A stretch of DNA of 64,000 nucleotides from Hemicentrotus pulcherrimus (lineage: Eukaryota; Echinodermata; Echinoidea; Camarodonta; Strongylocentrotidae). Made by a program: the position numbers and the translations under genes. The notes under the pieces were generated by a model. That model saw only the letters and a list, made by a program, of their open reading frames with translations, did not search any database and was not told where the DNA came from. The DNA lies in NCBI GenBank assembly GCA_003118195.1, contig BEXV01000034.1, forward strand, positions 413,272 to 477,271. Direction: 5' to 3'. Of the stretch, positions 12,670 through 25,700 are shown piece by piece (positions within the stretch are counted from its first letter, which is position 1; each line of letters opens with the position of its first letter).

Positions 12670-13227
12670 CTGTTCAGACTAGACAAAATTACACAAAATG
12701 TTTAAAGAAACTTTAAACGAAATGTAGTTTTAAAGAAGCTTTGTAAAGCGAAAGGGGTGTACAGACTGGAAAAAAAAATCATAAAAGGGGCGACGGAGGC
12801 TCGACTAGCACATGTGCTATCATCTGGCCCCTTTGACCGACCAATAGTTTCTCTCCTTGTATATATATGTAAACGCATCGTATACAATTTATTACTGTAT
12901 AGCCCTTTGGTAAATAAAATCAAGAATCAAAATTAAAATCAAATGTGATATAAAGAAGCTAGTTTTGAAGAATTCAATTGACATGACAGCTGGCAATCAT
13001 CAGTGAGCACTCTTGATAAACCCCGTCCATTGTACAATTTTCATATGATACAGTGTTCAGACTGGAACGGGAGACTGAGTCCTTTAAAACATTGTTTTCC
13101 TTCAAAACATTGCTTTAAGGTGCATTTCTTTATTCAACGTTTGATTATACGATTTCTTAATACAACAAAGAAAAAGGTAACTACTAAATTCATATAGCTA
13201 TACAATAAATTCAAGTGGTCTGAACAG
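12670..13227. mobile_element. Possible small non-autonomous element bounded by CTGTTCAGAC inverted repeats
   Basis: CTGTTCAGAC at 12670-12679 is matched by its perfect reverse complement GTCTGAACAG at 13218-13227, with a further TGTTCAGAC at 13054-13062. The interior carries no open frame of note. There are no clear target-site duplications and the inverted repeats do not extend beyond 10 bp, so this may be chance or the remains of a decayed miniature element. Confidence 0.25.
12806..12819. promoter_or_regulatory. 14-bp palindrome TAGCACATGTGCTA containing an E-box
   Basis: A perfect palindrome is centred on CACATGTG, a possible bHLH E-box. The 13-mer GCACATGTGCTAT also occurs 419 bp upstream (12389-12401), both times followed closely by CTGG. 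Binding is not shown. Confidence 0.25.
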
Positions 13228-14499
13228 GGGGTGTAAGGTGGCGTTTGTGGAAAACAGGTTAACACTTGGATGTAGTCTGTCATATTCCATATGTTCCTCT
13301 AAATCTTGTGTCCTTCACACTAGACTGCTAATCTCCATTCCTTATCAATGGCTACATTGCACATTCCTTGTAATATAAACATACAGGCATAGAAAAACAA
13401 TTTTTTCTCAAATTATGAATGAAATCAGTTTTGGTACACATGCCTCTTTACTAACATACCTCGTAGTATGAATTGCCCCATAACATTTGTTTTTTAATAG
13501 GCCTAAGACTGGAAGTATAGGAATTGTATTGATAAGTTTACAGATTTTTGGCAATAGATATACAGTGCAACTTAAAATTCAAATTAATATATATAAAGAT
13601 TAGTGAATTGAAAATGAGAATTTTGGCCTTTAAAGAAAATTGATACTGTGCAATTGACTGACACATCAAAAAGGTATTAGTGTAATCGGGCCTGAGTGTA
13701 GTTCTTTCAGACAAAGTTACCGGTAAATGTCGAAAATACCAACTCTGTATTATCTAGTTTGTGAAACAGCTGTTGAAATTAACAATTTAAGGCATTGTGT
13801 TTGAAGTAGGATAGCTATATTACCAGTACGAATAAAATGGCATTATTGGTAAATCAAGTTGTAATTTGATTTAAAAGGAAATAGTAATTTAATATATCTA
13901 ACAGATCCCAGTATATAAGCCCATGTTTACTTCCTTTTGCTAGGGTTGAAACAGAATACTTTCTACCTTTTCTGAAATTCGTCTTTTAAGGGCCAGAATG
14001 GCGATAACTCATATAATTCAAGAGATATTTAGCGTTCTTCTCGCTCCCCAAGAGACAAATCGATAATCTCTAGTCTTGGTATTGCTATGTATTTGATTGA
14101 GTCATAGATAATACAAATACAATAAACATTATAATGCAATTTTTCCATTTTATTCTGTTACAAAAGTTTCTTGTAGTTGATCTTCCTCTAAAATTGAATT
14201 GTTTCCAGGAACTGGATAAACGTGGCAATAGGCATAACAGATTGGCCTCATATAAGTGTAAAATTCAACACCCTTTCTCCAAACAAGAGATTGTATCCTA
14301 GTAATGATGAGATATCTATGTCACAAATTCATCTTAATCAGAGTAGTAATCAATCTTTTTCATCCACTAAACATATTCCAAGCTCCATATCCAAGTATCT
14401 GATACAACAAGCGGGAAAGAATTAAATTCAGGGTGATTGTAATGATTTGGTATCAAGAAATGTCTTGGAGATGGTGTGAGAGGAAGTGAGAGTAATGGA

Positions 14500-14635
14500 G
14501 GCAGGAGAGAGAGAGATAGAGAGATATAGATAAAGAGTGAGAGAGAGAACGAAAGAGAGAAAGGGAGAGAGAAAGAGAGAGAGAAAGGTACTAAGAGAGA
14601 GAGAGAGAGAGAGGTACTAAGAAACGTAGAAGAGG
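14500..14635. repeat. GA-rich purine tract
   Basis: Interrupted GAGAGA runs, including two near-identical GGTACTAAGA interruptions about 30 bp apart. The reverse strand reads as a spurious Ser/Leu-rich open frame. Confidence 0.9.
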
Positions 14636-16506
14636 GGAGAGACATACACCAGTTCTCTGCGAAAGAAGACCTGTACCAGACCCACGTACCGCAGACCCCA
14701 ATCAACGCAAGTCAGGCAGGGTTACATGCCTTCAGGGTACAGAGATGAGTAGGTGTACCACGTCCTTTTGGTATACATGGCCAGAAGAACGTGTAGAAAG
14801 GGGGAAGGAACACATGAGGAGAGGCTCTGGATTCCTACATGTTTAATTCGCTAGTCCGATTTGCCCCCAAGGAAGTAACTGCAGAGGGCAGATATCCCAC
14901 AAATTTTCTTTTCAGGAATTCCTTTTCCTCCGTTCTTACTTCTGGGGTGCGTGGCATCCCGTTTCTTTCCGCAGACCCACAAGTTTAGGAGATCAGAGAG
15001 ATTCCCTTTCCCATTCAGCCTTCCTTTTCTTCTTGTTCACATGATTACATGTCCATTGTCTTGGTGACAATATCATATGGTATGTATGTGTCAGTGGCAT
15101 TGCTTCAATGCAAACAGAATTTTTTCGTCACCTACATGTTGACTTTGTAGTTTGTACAAGTTCAGACTTGAGAAAATATTGGTTGGAGGTGGATCTACCA
15201 GTTCCACGTCTCCTTTTTAAAGTATAACTTAAGGTTATCATTCCATAGAAGATGATGTTCTCCTTCTCTAGATCGGCATATGGTAAATGTTAAAAGATAT
15301 GTTTCCTTGCAGGATGTCTCTGATGATATCCTGTCCATTTACCACTTTACCATCCACATGCTGAAGTTTGACTCAATATTCAATCAACAGGCACAATTGG
15401 TTTTAAGAGGAAAGTATGGGGTGCTTTGTTGATGAACGCCTTCAAAAGAGGTAGTCCATAGTTTCCCAACAGCGGGGCTGTGCACAAGATGCTGTGGGAG
15501 CCGTAAAATAGAAGATTCAGGGATGCATGCAGTAACACTCCTTGAGAGGGGCTGTGCACTATGCAAGGTGTGTTAGCAGCAGGAAAGTAGTAGGATAACA
15601 ACAGTCATAGTAGTGGAAAGAACTCCCATGTCTTGTGAGAGATGACTAGATTTGTCTAGCTTTGCTTGTAAGAAATGGTCGACTAGAAGCTCCCTTTCAG
15701 AGGGGCTGTAGACTAGACTGGACGGGCTTCTCTGATCTGATGGAAGGAAAATCTTATGGTCCAGTGGAAAGGACAACTTGTAGGAAATGGACAGTAGCTT
15801 CCAGGAAGTCTGCATTGACCCATGTCTAAGTCAAGGGCTTACAGAGACTCATTAATTAGGCTCTGTGATGTCAGATTGGCCCCCTTTTGTCAAAACCGTC
15901 ACTTATCTGGGTCACTGACAGATGCATGGGCTATACTGGAGTGCCTATTTTGCGCTGATTAATCTGTTGAATATGTAACTGTATATAGTCCATGATGAAA
16001 GAATATGGCAATTATTTATCTGTATTTTCAGTTAAACTACATCTTTACTCAAGTTTGCCAATTTTATATCTGTAATTGGTAGTTATGTTTTTTTTTTTTA
16101 TGACAGGGTCAGGATACTTTAATATTGGGGGATTATTTGAATAGGATGTATTTGTAACCACAACATTTGGATATGATATTTTGATTTTTGTCTGGAAATG
16201 TCATTATTAATCATCAAGATTGAGATTTTGAATTCCTTTGCCGGAACAAAGGATGAGTTGATTGTTAGAATGAGGCAAACATTTCATCACATAGACTTGT
16301 CATGTTAAATATTCTATGTGATTTCATACTAGATAATAGAAAAAAAAGAAGAAAACAAATGTTCTGTCCCCAGTGAATTTCGGGGTTGGTATTAGAGGAT
16401 GACAATATTTTGACGCGTAGTGTCTAGATTTCTGCCCAGAAGCCTTATTTATATCGCTCACTCTGTCTCTCTGCATCGCCTTGCAATCTCGTCGTCAAGA
16501 AGAGGA

Positions 16507-16525
16507 AGCAAGCAAGCAAGCAAGC
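16507..16525. repeat. (AAGC)n microsatellite
   Basis: About four and a half copies of AAGC within a more complex block. Confidence 0.85.
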
Positions 16526-17404
16526 TACATCTGAAATAGTCATCAGATCATCTTGCTTGCAATTGAACTCCCTTCGTTGGAGGTGAAGTACGGGAGATGT
16601 TTCTTCTCCGGGAAAAACAGATCGCAATGTTTTTGAATGAGCTTCTCGTCCGAGAGAGGATGGATTAGCAGATGTTGATGAGTCTAGTTTTTTAGGATAG
16701 CCCTGTGGCGAAAGTCCGTCTTGAGTTTCGCTTCCCCGCTTCATCTTCGTTCTTTTCTCCCTTCATTCGACCCCATCACGGGTAGATTTCTCTCTATTTC
16801 TTCGCTTCACTCATTTCCAACCCTATTTGCGCAATATTTTGGAACCATTTAGTGTTACCTTTTTTTTATCTCGAGTCTAGTGAATATAAGCATGTCTTCA
16901 CTCAATCAGTGCCCCAATTTCTTTTAATGGATGGTGAATGAGCCTTCTTGAATTAAACACTGCCCTCTAAGGTACAGACATAAGTGGCTACCCTGGTAAA
17001 TTGTGTCACCATGAGATCCAAACATTGTAATGATTTGATAATAAAAAGCTTTATAAGCTTAATATAAGATTATGGACAGTTTTCAAACTAAGAGGCTCTC
17101 CTACCATAGAAGCCAAGTAGTATCTTCATAGGAGTTGTCATCTCCTTAACCGCAATGCACTATCTCTTACGGAATAAAGGATGGGAAGGAGGGTGATTCC
17201 TTGCATCCCTCAGGCTGGAATAAAGAAAGAGGTGAATTGCGGAGACCTTGATAGCGCCTTTTTAGCATGGCCTATAGGCAACTTTCATTGATTGGTGAAA
17301 TTACACCCACTAGTCCGAGATGGCCGGAGATAACATCCATAGTGGAAGCAATTTCATTTTCCTAATTTCCACTTGACTGGGGTAAGAATAATGGCCTGTG
17401 TTGT

Positions 17405-17545
17405 GTGTGAGAGAGAGACGAGAAGAGATGCAGGAAAAGAAAGACAGGTAGAGGAAGAGAGAGAGAGAGGGAAGGATGATGGAGAAAGGGGAGAGAGGGA
17501 GATAAAAGGAGAGGGAGAGTGAGGAGATGGAGCGAGAGAGATGGA
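17405..17545. repeat. GA-rich purine tract
   Basis: Interrupted GA/GGGAGA repeats. Three overlapping reverse-strand Ser/Leu/Pro-rich open frames here are by-products of the composition. Confidence 0.9.
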
Positions 17546-17973
17546 GAAAGAGCCACTCATCTCCTAAAGTGTCCATAATCAGGTTGCCCCACAGACAACC
17601 GATAATCTTGATACTTTGCGGCAAATGATTGTTTAATCTTCTTATTGGCTCATACATCAAAAACGTTGTTATTGCCATTTCCTCACTCTCTCCTTCCATC
17701 TTTCTCCCTTATCTTCTTATTTCTTCTGTCTGTCCTTCTCTCTCCTCCACCCTTCTACTTATCCTTAAGTATTGTATAATCTTTAAAAAAGTTGTGTATT
17801 TCTATAAAAGCCCTCTTGTTCCATTTCTTATTTTTTCAGTGTAATGGCTTATAATGTAATTAAATTCAAATTGTTTCTTTTACCTTTCTCTCATTCTGAA
17901 AACATTCTATTTGTGTCAATACTCATAAAGAAAACAAATTCTTCTGTCGATCTCATCTCCTCTAATGAATGTA

Positions 17974-18013
17974 CCCCCCCCCCCCNNNNNNNNNNNNTCC
18001 CCCCCCCCCCCCC
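17974..18013. other. Poly-C run interrupted by a 12-base assembly gap
   Basis: C12 (17974-17985), N at 17986-17997, then T and C15 up to 18013. The gap probably reflects failed sequencing through a C homopolymer. Confidence 0.9.
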
Positions 18014-20292
18014 ACTCTCAATGATTTTGTTACCGACTATCTCCATCTGTATGCTTGCTAACCTGTTTTGCTAACACCTCATTTCTCTTGCGGCATCTTT
18101 CTTCATTCTATAAGAGTTTAATCCTCTGTCCACCAATCTACATAATGCTTTTTCTCAGGCCTCAACTGAATTGTGATTTTTATCCGGAATTGAATTGGGT
18201 GATCAGTCATTTTTCCTTGTCTGAGATACCTTCAGACTTCTTTTTAAAAATATTTCAACAATCCTCGAATGCCCATCAGCATCTGTGCATTGATCAGATG
18301 AAGTGTTTGCTCGGTCATTCTTCATAACTGTCACATTTTTTATGACGAATTTGGAATTTTAAACTAGAACATCTCTAGGAACAGAACATGATTCATAAAT
18401 ACAAAGCTATGATTTCTAATTAATTAATATATAATCATTATTCCATGTGCTGAACAGAAGTAGTTTTAAGGTGGAAATCATAAAATACATTACAAGCAAA
18501 ATGACAATCTGTATCCAGAATCTGTTTACTTGGTCATTTTGGGGGATGTCCACCTCACCATTCCTCTTTAGAGATATGTTTAATAAAAAGAAGTATTTCT
18601 AAATTTCAAATTACTGGTATCTGCTAAGAACCAAAAGAATTTAAAGTCTTCTTTTATATGACAAAGTTATCTTCCTTTTCACTTTGCTCTTGACTTCAAA
18701 AGAGAATACTTGATTAATTTTGATCTAATTACATATACAGGGTCTAGTGTAGAGAACACGCTATTTAAACAATAAAATTGAACATGCATTCATAAAAATT
18801 ATAAATAAAGGAGAATGAAAGTGAAAATCATGGGAGGTTTTTCACCAGAGCATGCACTCTCTCCTCTCAAAAAAGAAAAAAAGGTGGAAAGTGGAGGAGT
18901 AGAATTTTATTTTTTGTATAAATGCATCTCGGCTAATATCCGACTACTTCAACGGCTTCCTCTCCATCTGGAGTGGAAATTTCCCTGCTTGACAGTGAGA
19001 AGAAGAGAAATGAGGAGAGAGAAGATGAGAGATGGAGCAGACGCCTAGCCGAATGGCCTGCTGATTTTCGGTTCGCCCCCCATCTGAAGAGACTTAGGCG
19101 TATTATTTTACCACTCGCTTGCTATATTGTCGGGGGTTATTAGCCCGAAAACCCGGGGTAAATATAAAGTTTCGTCCCGATGTTATGAAAACAAAGACAC
19201 AGAGGCAAGATGGGCAGGGGGTTGTGTTCAGATTTGATTATATTTGCCTGGTATTTATGGATTTGATGATTATGGACTGTTCACACATGTTGCTTATAAA
19301 GTATTCTGTCTCTTTTGATGAAGCACTTCTGAATGAGAGAACATGATGGGATATGTACCACAATTCAGAATTAAGTTAAGGTTAGCACTGTTAAGTAGAA
19401 AAAAATTATCAGTTAGAATTTCTGTCTTCAAAAAATCAATATTTTATTCTCTCATGCTTCATGCTGCTAAAAACTCTAGTTTTGCATCAGTTATTCCCAC
19501 AGAAATGCAGATTTGTTAATAAAAACCTCTTAGTTAAATTGAATAAAAGCTATGTTTGTGATTGGTATACTGTGCCTTTAAAAAAAAACAGCGATATAAT
19601 TTAAAGTTCAAGGAAACAGACTGGGTGTGAACAACTTAATCAGCTTGTATTTCCAAGTGTGTGAACATGCCCCCCTGTGATGGAGAGAAGAGAATGGAGA
19701 GACACAGGAGAAGGGCGATGAGTGGAGCATTGAGTGGATGCTCTCCACGCAGGAGTGTTGATGCTACAAGTATACAATCAGCACCGGGCTTACAGCCTAT
19801 TATGATCGATCAGTCGGCGGGCAAAATTAGATGAATAATTGGCATGAAATGTGTGTTTGGTTGAAGGAGCTGTTCAAGAGCCTCTCTGAGAAACGTGGCA
19901 AAGTCTGTCGAGGGGGACGTTGATTGATACTCATTAATGCTCTTCCTCCAAATCGTATTCGCCGAAGACAAATAGAATTATGAAAGGGATAGAAAGATGA
20001 CCACATTTGACTCTGATAGATTTGTTTGCATACATTTATTTATTCACCAAAGCTACTTAAGAATGCAAATATATTCTGAGAGGCATAATTTATTATGTTT
20101 TCATAAGAAATACCAACAGGAGATTACTGATGTAATGTGGGTATAGACCAGTTGTCTTTCTTTAAAAATAATTTTGATGATGTATGAAAAATATTGTTGA
20201 TCAAAATCAACCATTTTCCCTATGAGATTTTCTTTTTCAAACAATCATAATCAACTATTAATTTTTTAATTTTATTTTTCATTTATGCTTTC

Positions 20293-21462
20293 ATTTTATT
20301 TTGTCATTCATTTATTTCTAGGTTTCCATGCAATTTTCAAGGCATTTTGAAATTTCTTTCTATTTTATATACATTTGTACCAGACCTTTGATTTTGAATA
20401 TTCAAGAGATGCACCTGATTTGAGATCCATATATCAACGTGTATAGGGTAGTAAGCCATGATTCATTTTCTGCTCTGTATATATTTTGCAACTCATTGGC
20501 ATATTTCTTTCATGCTTCCAAGAAGTGTCAACTCTCTCTCACCAGTGAAATGAACACTAGAGAAACAGAAGCAATATACTTCCTTAGAGTGTTGTTGATC
20601 CGCTCAAGGTGGCCGTAGGTGATGAAGTTAGATGGTTAAAGAGATATTAAAGAATCAGAGGGTGTAAGATATATTATTCATACTTGACGATATTTCCTGG
20701 CTTAATCCACCCCCCGAAATATGGCTAATTCCTCGTCCTCGTTCCAGCACTGAATCACTGGCCACTTGCTAGATGTTTGTGACTCCCAGAGATGCTGATA
20801 TTCATCTCGGGAGGAAGTTTTTGAGATTAGCATCAAACAAGCGACATCAGTCACCATAGTCCTGCATATGGACGATTTATTCTTTATTTGAAGTCTGAAG
20901 TATTTCACCCTATATCCCCTTCCTCTTGCTGTCTGCTTTTCTTTCACCCTTACCTATTTTGAAATTCCCAATTTTGATTGATGAGGATCAAATTTTCTCA
21001 CCCCTAACATTTCCTGTTTCAATCTTTGTTCTGCTTTATGGATGGCCCTATCCTTGAAAATACTACTATGCTTGTATACATGCAGGCCTTCAGTTAAACA
21101 TGTTTAAAAAAGAACAGTTTTCCTTAGTCTCTAAATGAATTTTTGGAATTATTTAATAACATTAAATACAAAAAGTCACCCGTTTGAATTTCTTTAAATT
21201 TATTATAATTACTACCCATATATGTTATGCATTTACAAAGCAGGGCATACATTTATGATTCTAAATTATAGTAATGTCTAGTTGCCCTTATCCAGCCCTT
21301 GTGGCATGATTGAACTACTGATTATTGAACACTTCACATATTTGATTGTGGATACATTTACATTGACTTTCATTCTTTTGAAAATGGCACATTATCTAAT
21401 ACATGTATAATTCAATTCAATTCAATTCAAGGTATTCTATTCACTCATTGTAGCCAAAGGCT
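20293..21462 (+). repeat. Exact 1,170-bp duplication, copy 1 (probable assembly artefact)
   Basis: This block is repeated at 21465-22634 with a constant 1,172-bp offset and no difference that I could see. Only G and one N (21463-21464) separate the copies. Identity this high at AT-rich intronic DNA, with an N exactly at the junction, is what an unmerged overlap of two contig ends produces. Both copies contain the same 81-codon reverse-strand open frame, which should not be taken as a gene family. Confidence 0.9.
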
Positions 21463-21463
21463 G

Positions 21464-21464
21464 N
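21464..21464. other. Single-N assembly gap at the duplication junction
   Basis: N lies between the end of copy 1 (GGCT, then G) and the start of copy 2 (ATTTTATTTTG), marking the probable contig join. Confidence 0.95.
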
Positions 21465-22634
21465 ATTTTATTTTGTCATTCATTTATTTCTAGGTTTCCA
21501 TGCAATTTTCAAGGCATTTTGAAATTTCTTTCTATTTTATATACATTTGTACCAGACCTTTGATTTTGAATATTCAAGAGATGCACCTGATTTGAGATCC
21601 ATATATCAACGTGTATAGGGTAGTAAGCCATGATTCATTTTCTGCTCTGTATATATTTTGCAACTCATTGGCATATTTCTTTCATGCTTCCAAGAAGTGT
21701 CAACTCTCTCTCACCAGTGAAATGAACACTAGAGAAACAGAAGCAATATACTTCCTTAGAGTGTTGTTGATCCGCTCAAGGTGGCCGTAGGTGATGAAGT
21801 TAGATGGTTAAAGAGATATTAAAGAATCAGAGGGTGTAAGATATATTATTCATACTTGACGATATTTCCTGGCTTAATCCACCCCCCGAAATATGGCTAA
21901 TTCCTCGTCCTCGTTCCAGCACTGAATCACTGGCCACTTGCTAGATGTTTGTGACTCCCAGAGATGCTGATATTCATCTCGGGAGGAAGTTTTTGAGATT
22001 AGCATCAAACAAGCGACATCAGTCACCATAGTCCTGCATATGGACGATTTATTCTTTATTTGAAGTCTGAAGTATTTCACCCTATATCCCCTTCCTCTTG
22101 CTGTCTGCTTTTCTTTCACCCTTACCTATTTTGAAATTCCCAATTTTGATTGATGAGGATCAAATTTTCTCACCCCTAACATTTCCTGTTTCAATCTTTG
22201 TTCTGCTTTATGGATGGCCCTATCCTTGAAAATACTACTATGCTTGTATACATGCAGGCCTTCAGTTAAACATGTTTAAAAAAGAACAGTTTTCCTTAGT
22301 CTCTAAATGAATTTTTGGAATTATTTAATAACATTAAATACAAAAAGTCACCCGTTTGAATTTCTTTAAATTTATTATAATTACTACCCATATATGTTAT
22401 GCATTTACAAAGCAGGGCATACATTTATGATTCTAAATTATAGTAATGTCTAGTTGCCCTTATCCAGCCCTTGTGGCATGATTGAACTACTGATTATTGA
22501 ACACTTCACATATTTGATTGTGGATACATTTACATTGACTTTCATTCTTTTGAAAATGGCACATTATCTAATACATGTATAATTCAATTCAATTCAATTC
22601 AAGGTATTCTATTCACTCATTGTAGCCAAAGGCT
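21465..22634 (+). repeat. Exact 1,170-bp duplication, copy 2
   Basis: Identical to 20293-21462. Copy 2 continues without interruption into unique sequence (AAATTACAAATG...), whereas copy 1 breaks at the N. If the join is an artefact, one copy should be removed and downstream distances shortened by 1,172 bp. Confidence 0.9.
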
Positions 22635-22720
22635 AAATTACAAATGAATTTACAAAATTCAAAACATTAAAATCATCATACAAATTAAAAGGAATCATAC
22701 ACAGTATTGTAAAAATAAAT
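22580..22720 (-). mobile_element. Possible 3' end of a LINE on the - strand with (TTGAA)n tail
   Basis: ATTCAATTCAATTCAATTCAAGG, read on the minus strand, is a (CTTGAATTGAA)-like pentamer tail preceded by a small AGCC-TTT-GGCT hairpin (on + strand AGCCAAAGGCT, 22624-22634). A short stem-loop followed by a pentamer microsatellite is typical of 3' ends of L2/CR1-like LINEs. No reverse transcriptase coding sequence is present, so this would be a heavily 5'-truncated copy. The right boundary is a guess. The tail also appears in duplication copy 1 (21411-21462). Confidence 0.35.
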
Positions 22721-25700
22721 ATTAAATGCAAATGAAAGTAACTTTCATGTAGCTCTCCTTGGGGATCACACCCCAACCCTTTCCTGTCTCATGTTGCTAG
22801 CAGCGACCACCCCTCCCCTACCTCACCCCTCCCTCCAACCTCTCATCCTCTTATGTCAGGCCTTGTTTTTATTGTGGCAGAATTGACTTTTTCTCACTCC
22901 ATTACACTTTGTGAAGGAGCCCGGTCAGAAATCAGTCACCGAGCCACTTAGCTTTCACCTCGCTGGGGGCAAGTAATCTAGAAGAACTGTGGGCTCTTCC
23001 AGACTCACATCTGCTCTCATTTTCCCCACTCAGCCGTGAAAATGCTCTATTATTTTACGCCTACGACAGGAAAGAGGGGGAAGGAAGGAAGGTGTGTGTG
23101 TAGGGGAGGGGGTGGCCGAGGTTCCCTTTAAATCTTCTACAAGTCGTAACAATAGAGAGCATTAGCGTTGAAAACTGGGGCTGGGAGGAAAGGGGCTATA
23201 GTGCAGCTTTAAAGATGAAAGGCTGGATGATGTAGGGGGAAGAGGGAGTAACATCTTTGCAAGCAGATGATGATGATGTAAGGAATGAGGAGATAGCTCT
23301 GGAAATGCAATACAATGTTTACAATTCATGATGATCTGTGATCTACTTTTCGAGGCAAACCTGTTCCGGCTATTCCTTTGTATGCCTAGAACTTTGTGTT
23401 CGGTGTAAACTGTAATGCTGAAAAATACCAGAAGGATCATCTAAGCCTAATAGCACAATTTGTCTACTTTGATTTCCCCAGAAAATACTACAGTTTATGT
23501 AAGCAGGCCACAAAATTTGTCCAAATCCATTTTTCTCTTTTGCTAAAGATGCTTGTATTTAGGTGGATATTTTCTCTGATATAAACACACTGCTTGAATT
23601 GGAGTGTTCCCAAAGGGCTGGGCTGGTACGGGATAATAATGATATAAAGTTAGGAATTTCCAAATTTCTTCTTGGGGGGAAAGGTAAAAACTCATTTTGG
23701 TGTCTTGTAGATTTCCTAAAGCGACTGATTGGAACGCTAACCAAAGTGCCAATCACTATCAGTGGAAGGAGATTGGTGCCCGTTCTCCAGGGAAGTTTTT
23801 CGCCAAACGAGGAAAGCTGGGGTGGGGAGCGGAGAAGTAAAAAAGAAAGAAAGAAGAAGAGAAACAAAGAGAGGGAAATGTCCCATTTGATGGATGAAAT
23901 ACTACACCGAATTGTTTTCCCGTGTGTAAGCAATTGATTGCTTGATTGTCCTGTTACGTGTGTAAAAGACGTTAAAGATGTTGGGCGAACATATTGTTGG
24001 TGCGGGTGCGAAAAAGTGCTACATTGGTGGAAGAAGGGGAAGAGTTGCACAATCACGATTCGGTGATAACGTAGAAAAATATGACGTGACCCAGAAATAT
24101 GAACAGAACCAACTCTGAAAATAGAAAAAGGGAGGGGGGGGGTGGAGAAAGTCGTGATTGCGTTGGACGTTGTTAAATGAGCAGGGGGCTTATTCTTTAG
24201 ACTGATTGGGTTTGATGCATGTCCTGAGATCGGGTGATCAATTATAGCAAATGAGAAATAAAGGAGATCGGTCATCCACTTCTCAATCACCATCATCCAT
24301 TAAATGTAAAGCTATCCGCCAGAGAGAATTTTCGTTGGTAATGTTCAAGTTGTTACGCTAAGACTGTGTGGGTCCGGGGATGATAGTTTTGGAAACTGTT
24401 TAAGAGTTGATTTTTAGATTGATATTGATTTTTCATTAAGGATTTAAAACTTTATTTATTACATACATGTAGAATCAATAATATGAGAGTTTGTTGTGAA
24501 GCATGTCTTTAAAATTATTAGTTTATTAATATTCTTGTACCGTATTTTATACTGTCCCATGAGTTCTAATCAGTTGTCTTGTCGTTGTGTGAATCTGAAG
24601 CAAACTTATTTAAGAATTAATTTGATTATGATAATGATTGTATAATCAATAATAACTTGATATGCTTTTGCCCGAGTGTTTATTACATTGTATGCCTATT
24701 TTATCTCCATGTAAATCTGCAAAATTGGAATATCAATCTCGATTTAACCAATGGGCTAATGGCAGAAATAAATATCATTGATGATAAACAAAATTCCCTG
24801 TCTTACCCTTCAAAGGTGTGTAATTGGGATGTCCGCTACTGGTCTCAATCCACACACCATCTCCCTCAATCCCAAAGGGGTGCAATTCTTTACCCCTCCA
24901 CACTCTTCCAGCCCCCTCTTAACGATTCACCATTTCTGAATCATCGACACTCAAAGAAGTTAGTAAAACTGTGTGTATTTTTAATGCAGCCAGTTGCCTT
25001 TCTATTTCTTCGTCAATCAATAAGACCTGGAAATCAGGCAGGAAGGAAGGAAGTGAGCTTCTGATTATTGTTTCCAGGGCTCTCAAGTTTTTCTTGTCTG
25101 TCTTCTAATTTTAAGCGCTTTGGTGAAGGTTTTCTCTCAGTCAGAGTATTGTTTCAAGAAAACAATGCACTCACAATTTATTTCTGGGAGGAGGAGGATG
25201 ACATGCAAGTTCTATTGCGGTTGTCATGCATTCATAAAATCTTCCAATGATAATTCTGGAAAAAGTGTTTTTGGTTTTTCCATCAGGTTTATTTCTTTTT
25301 CAAAAGAGTTGAGATTGTGTTCTACTAACAATGTAAAAATAATGTGCCGATTGTCATCTTGAACATTAAAAAAAAAAAAATGCTCACCCAATTTGATTAT
25401 TTGAACAAAATGTGTATTCCAGGAAAAGCAAATTAAAGAGGGTAAAAGAAAGTGGATCATGGCGGTGAATTTGGGAACATGGTTTCTCTGTTAGACGTAG
25501 TTAAGCTCCTAAACTTGAATGTTTTTGGTAATTTTTCTAGCTTATGAATCAGAACAATCTGTTGATTGTTTTACTCTTTGCTAACCTTGAATTTCAGTTG
25601 GCTGCATAAATATGAGGTGACAAGTTTAAAGACTTGTGACCTCTATCTAGTATTAGAGTAGATGCAACTTGTCAAATCAAGGACAGTGCAGGGTTATTTC

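Larger units (their letters stand above)
13228..20292. other. Intronic stretch, no gene seen
   Basis: AT-rich DNA with several GA/CT low-complexity tracts (14500-14635, 17405-17545, 17690-17765) and a C-homopolymer gap (17974-18013). Non-repetitive blocks of more balanced composition lie at about 14820-15010, 15400-15850, 16440-16760, 18950-19150 and 19670-19980. Open frames there are short, overlap on both strands and have no recognisable domains. Confidence 0.55.

Noticed and set aside
20702..22119. Two identical 81-codon minus-strand frames suggesting a duplicated gene
   Set aside because: They are identical because the whole 1,170-bp block is duplicated, most likely by assembly. The peptide has no recognisable features.
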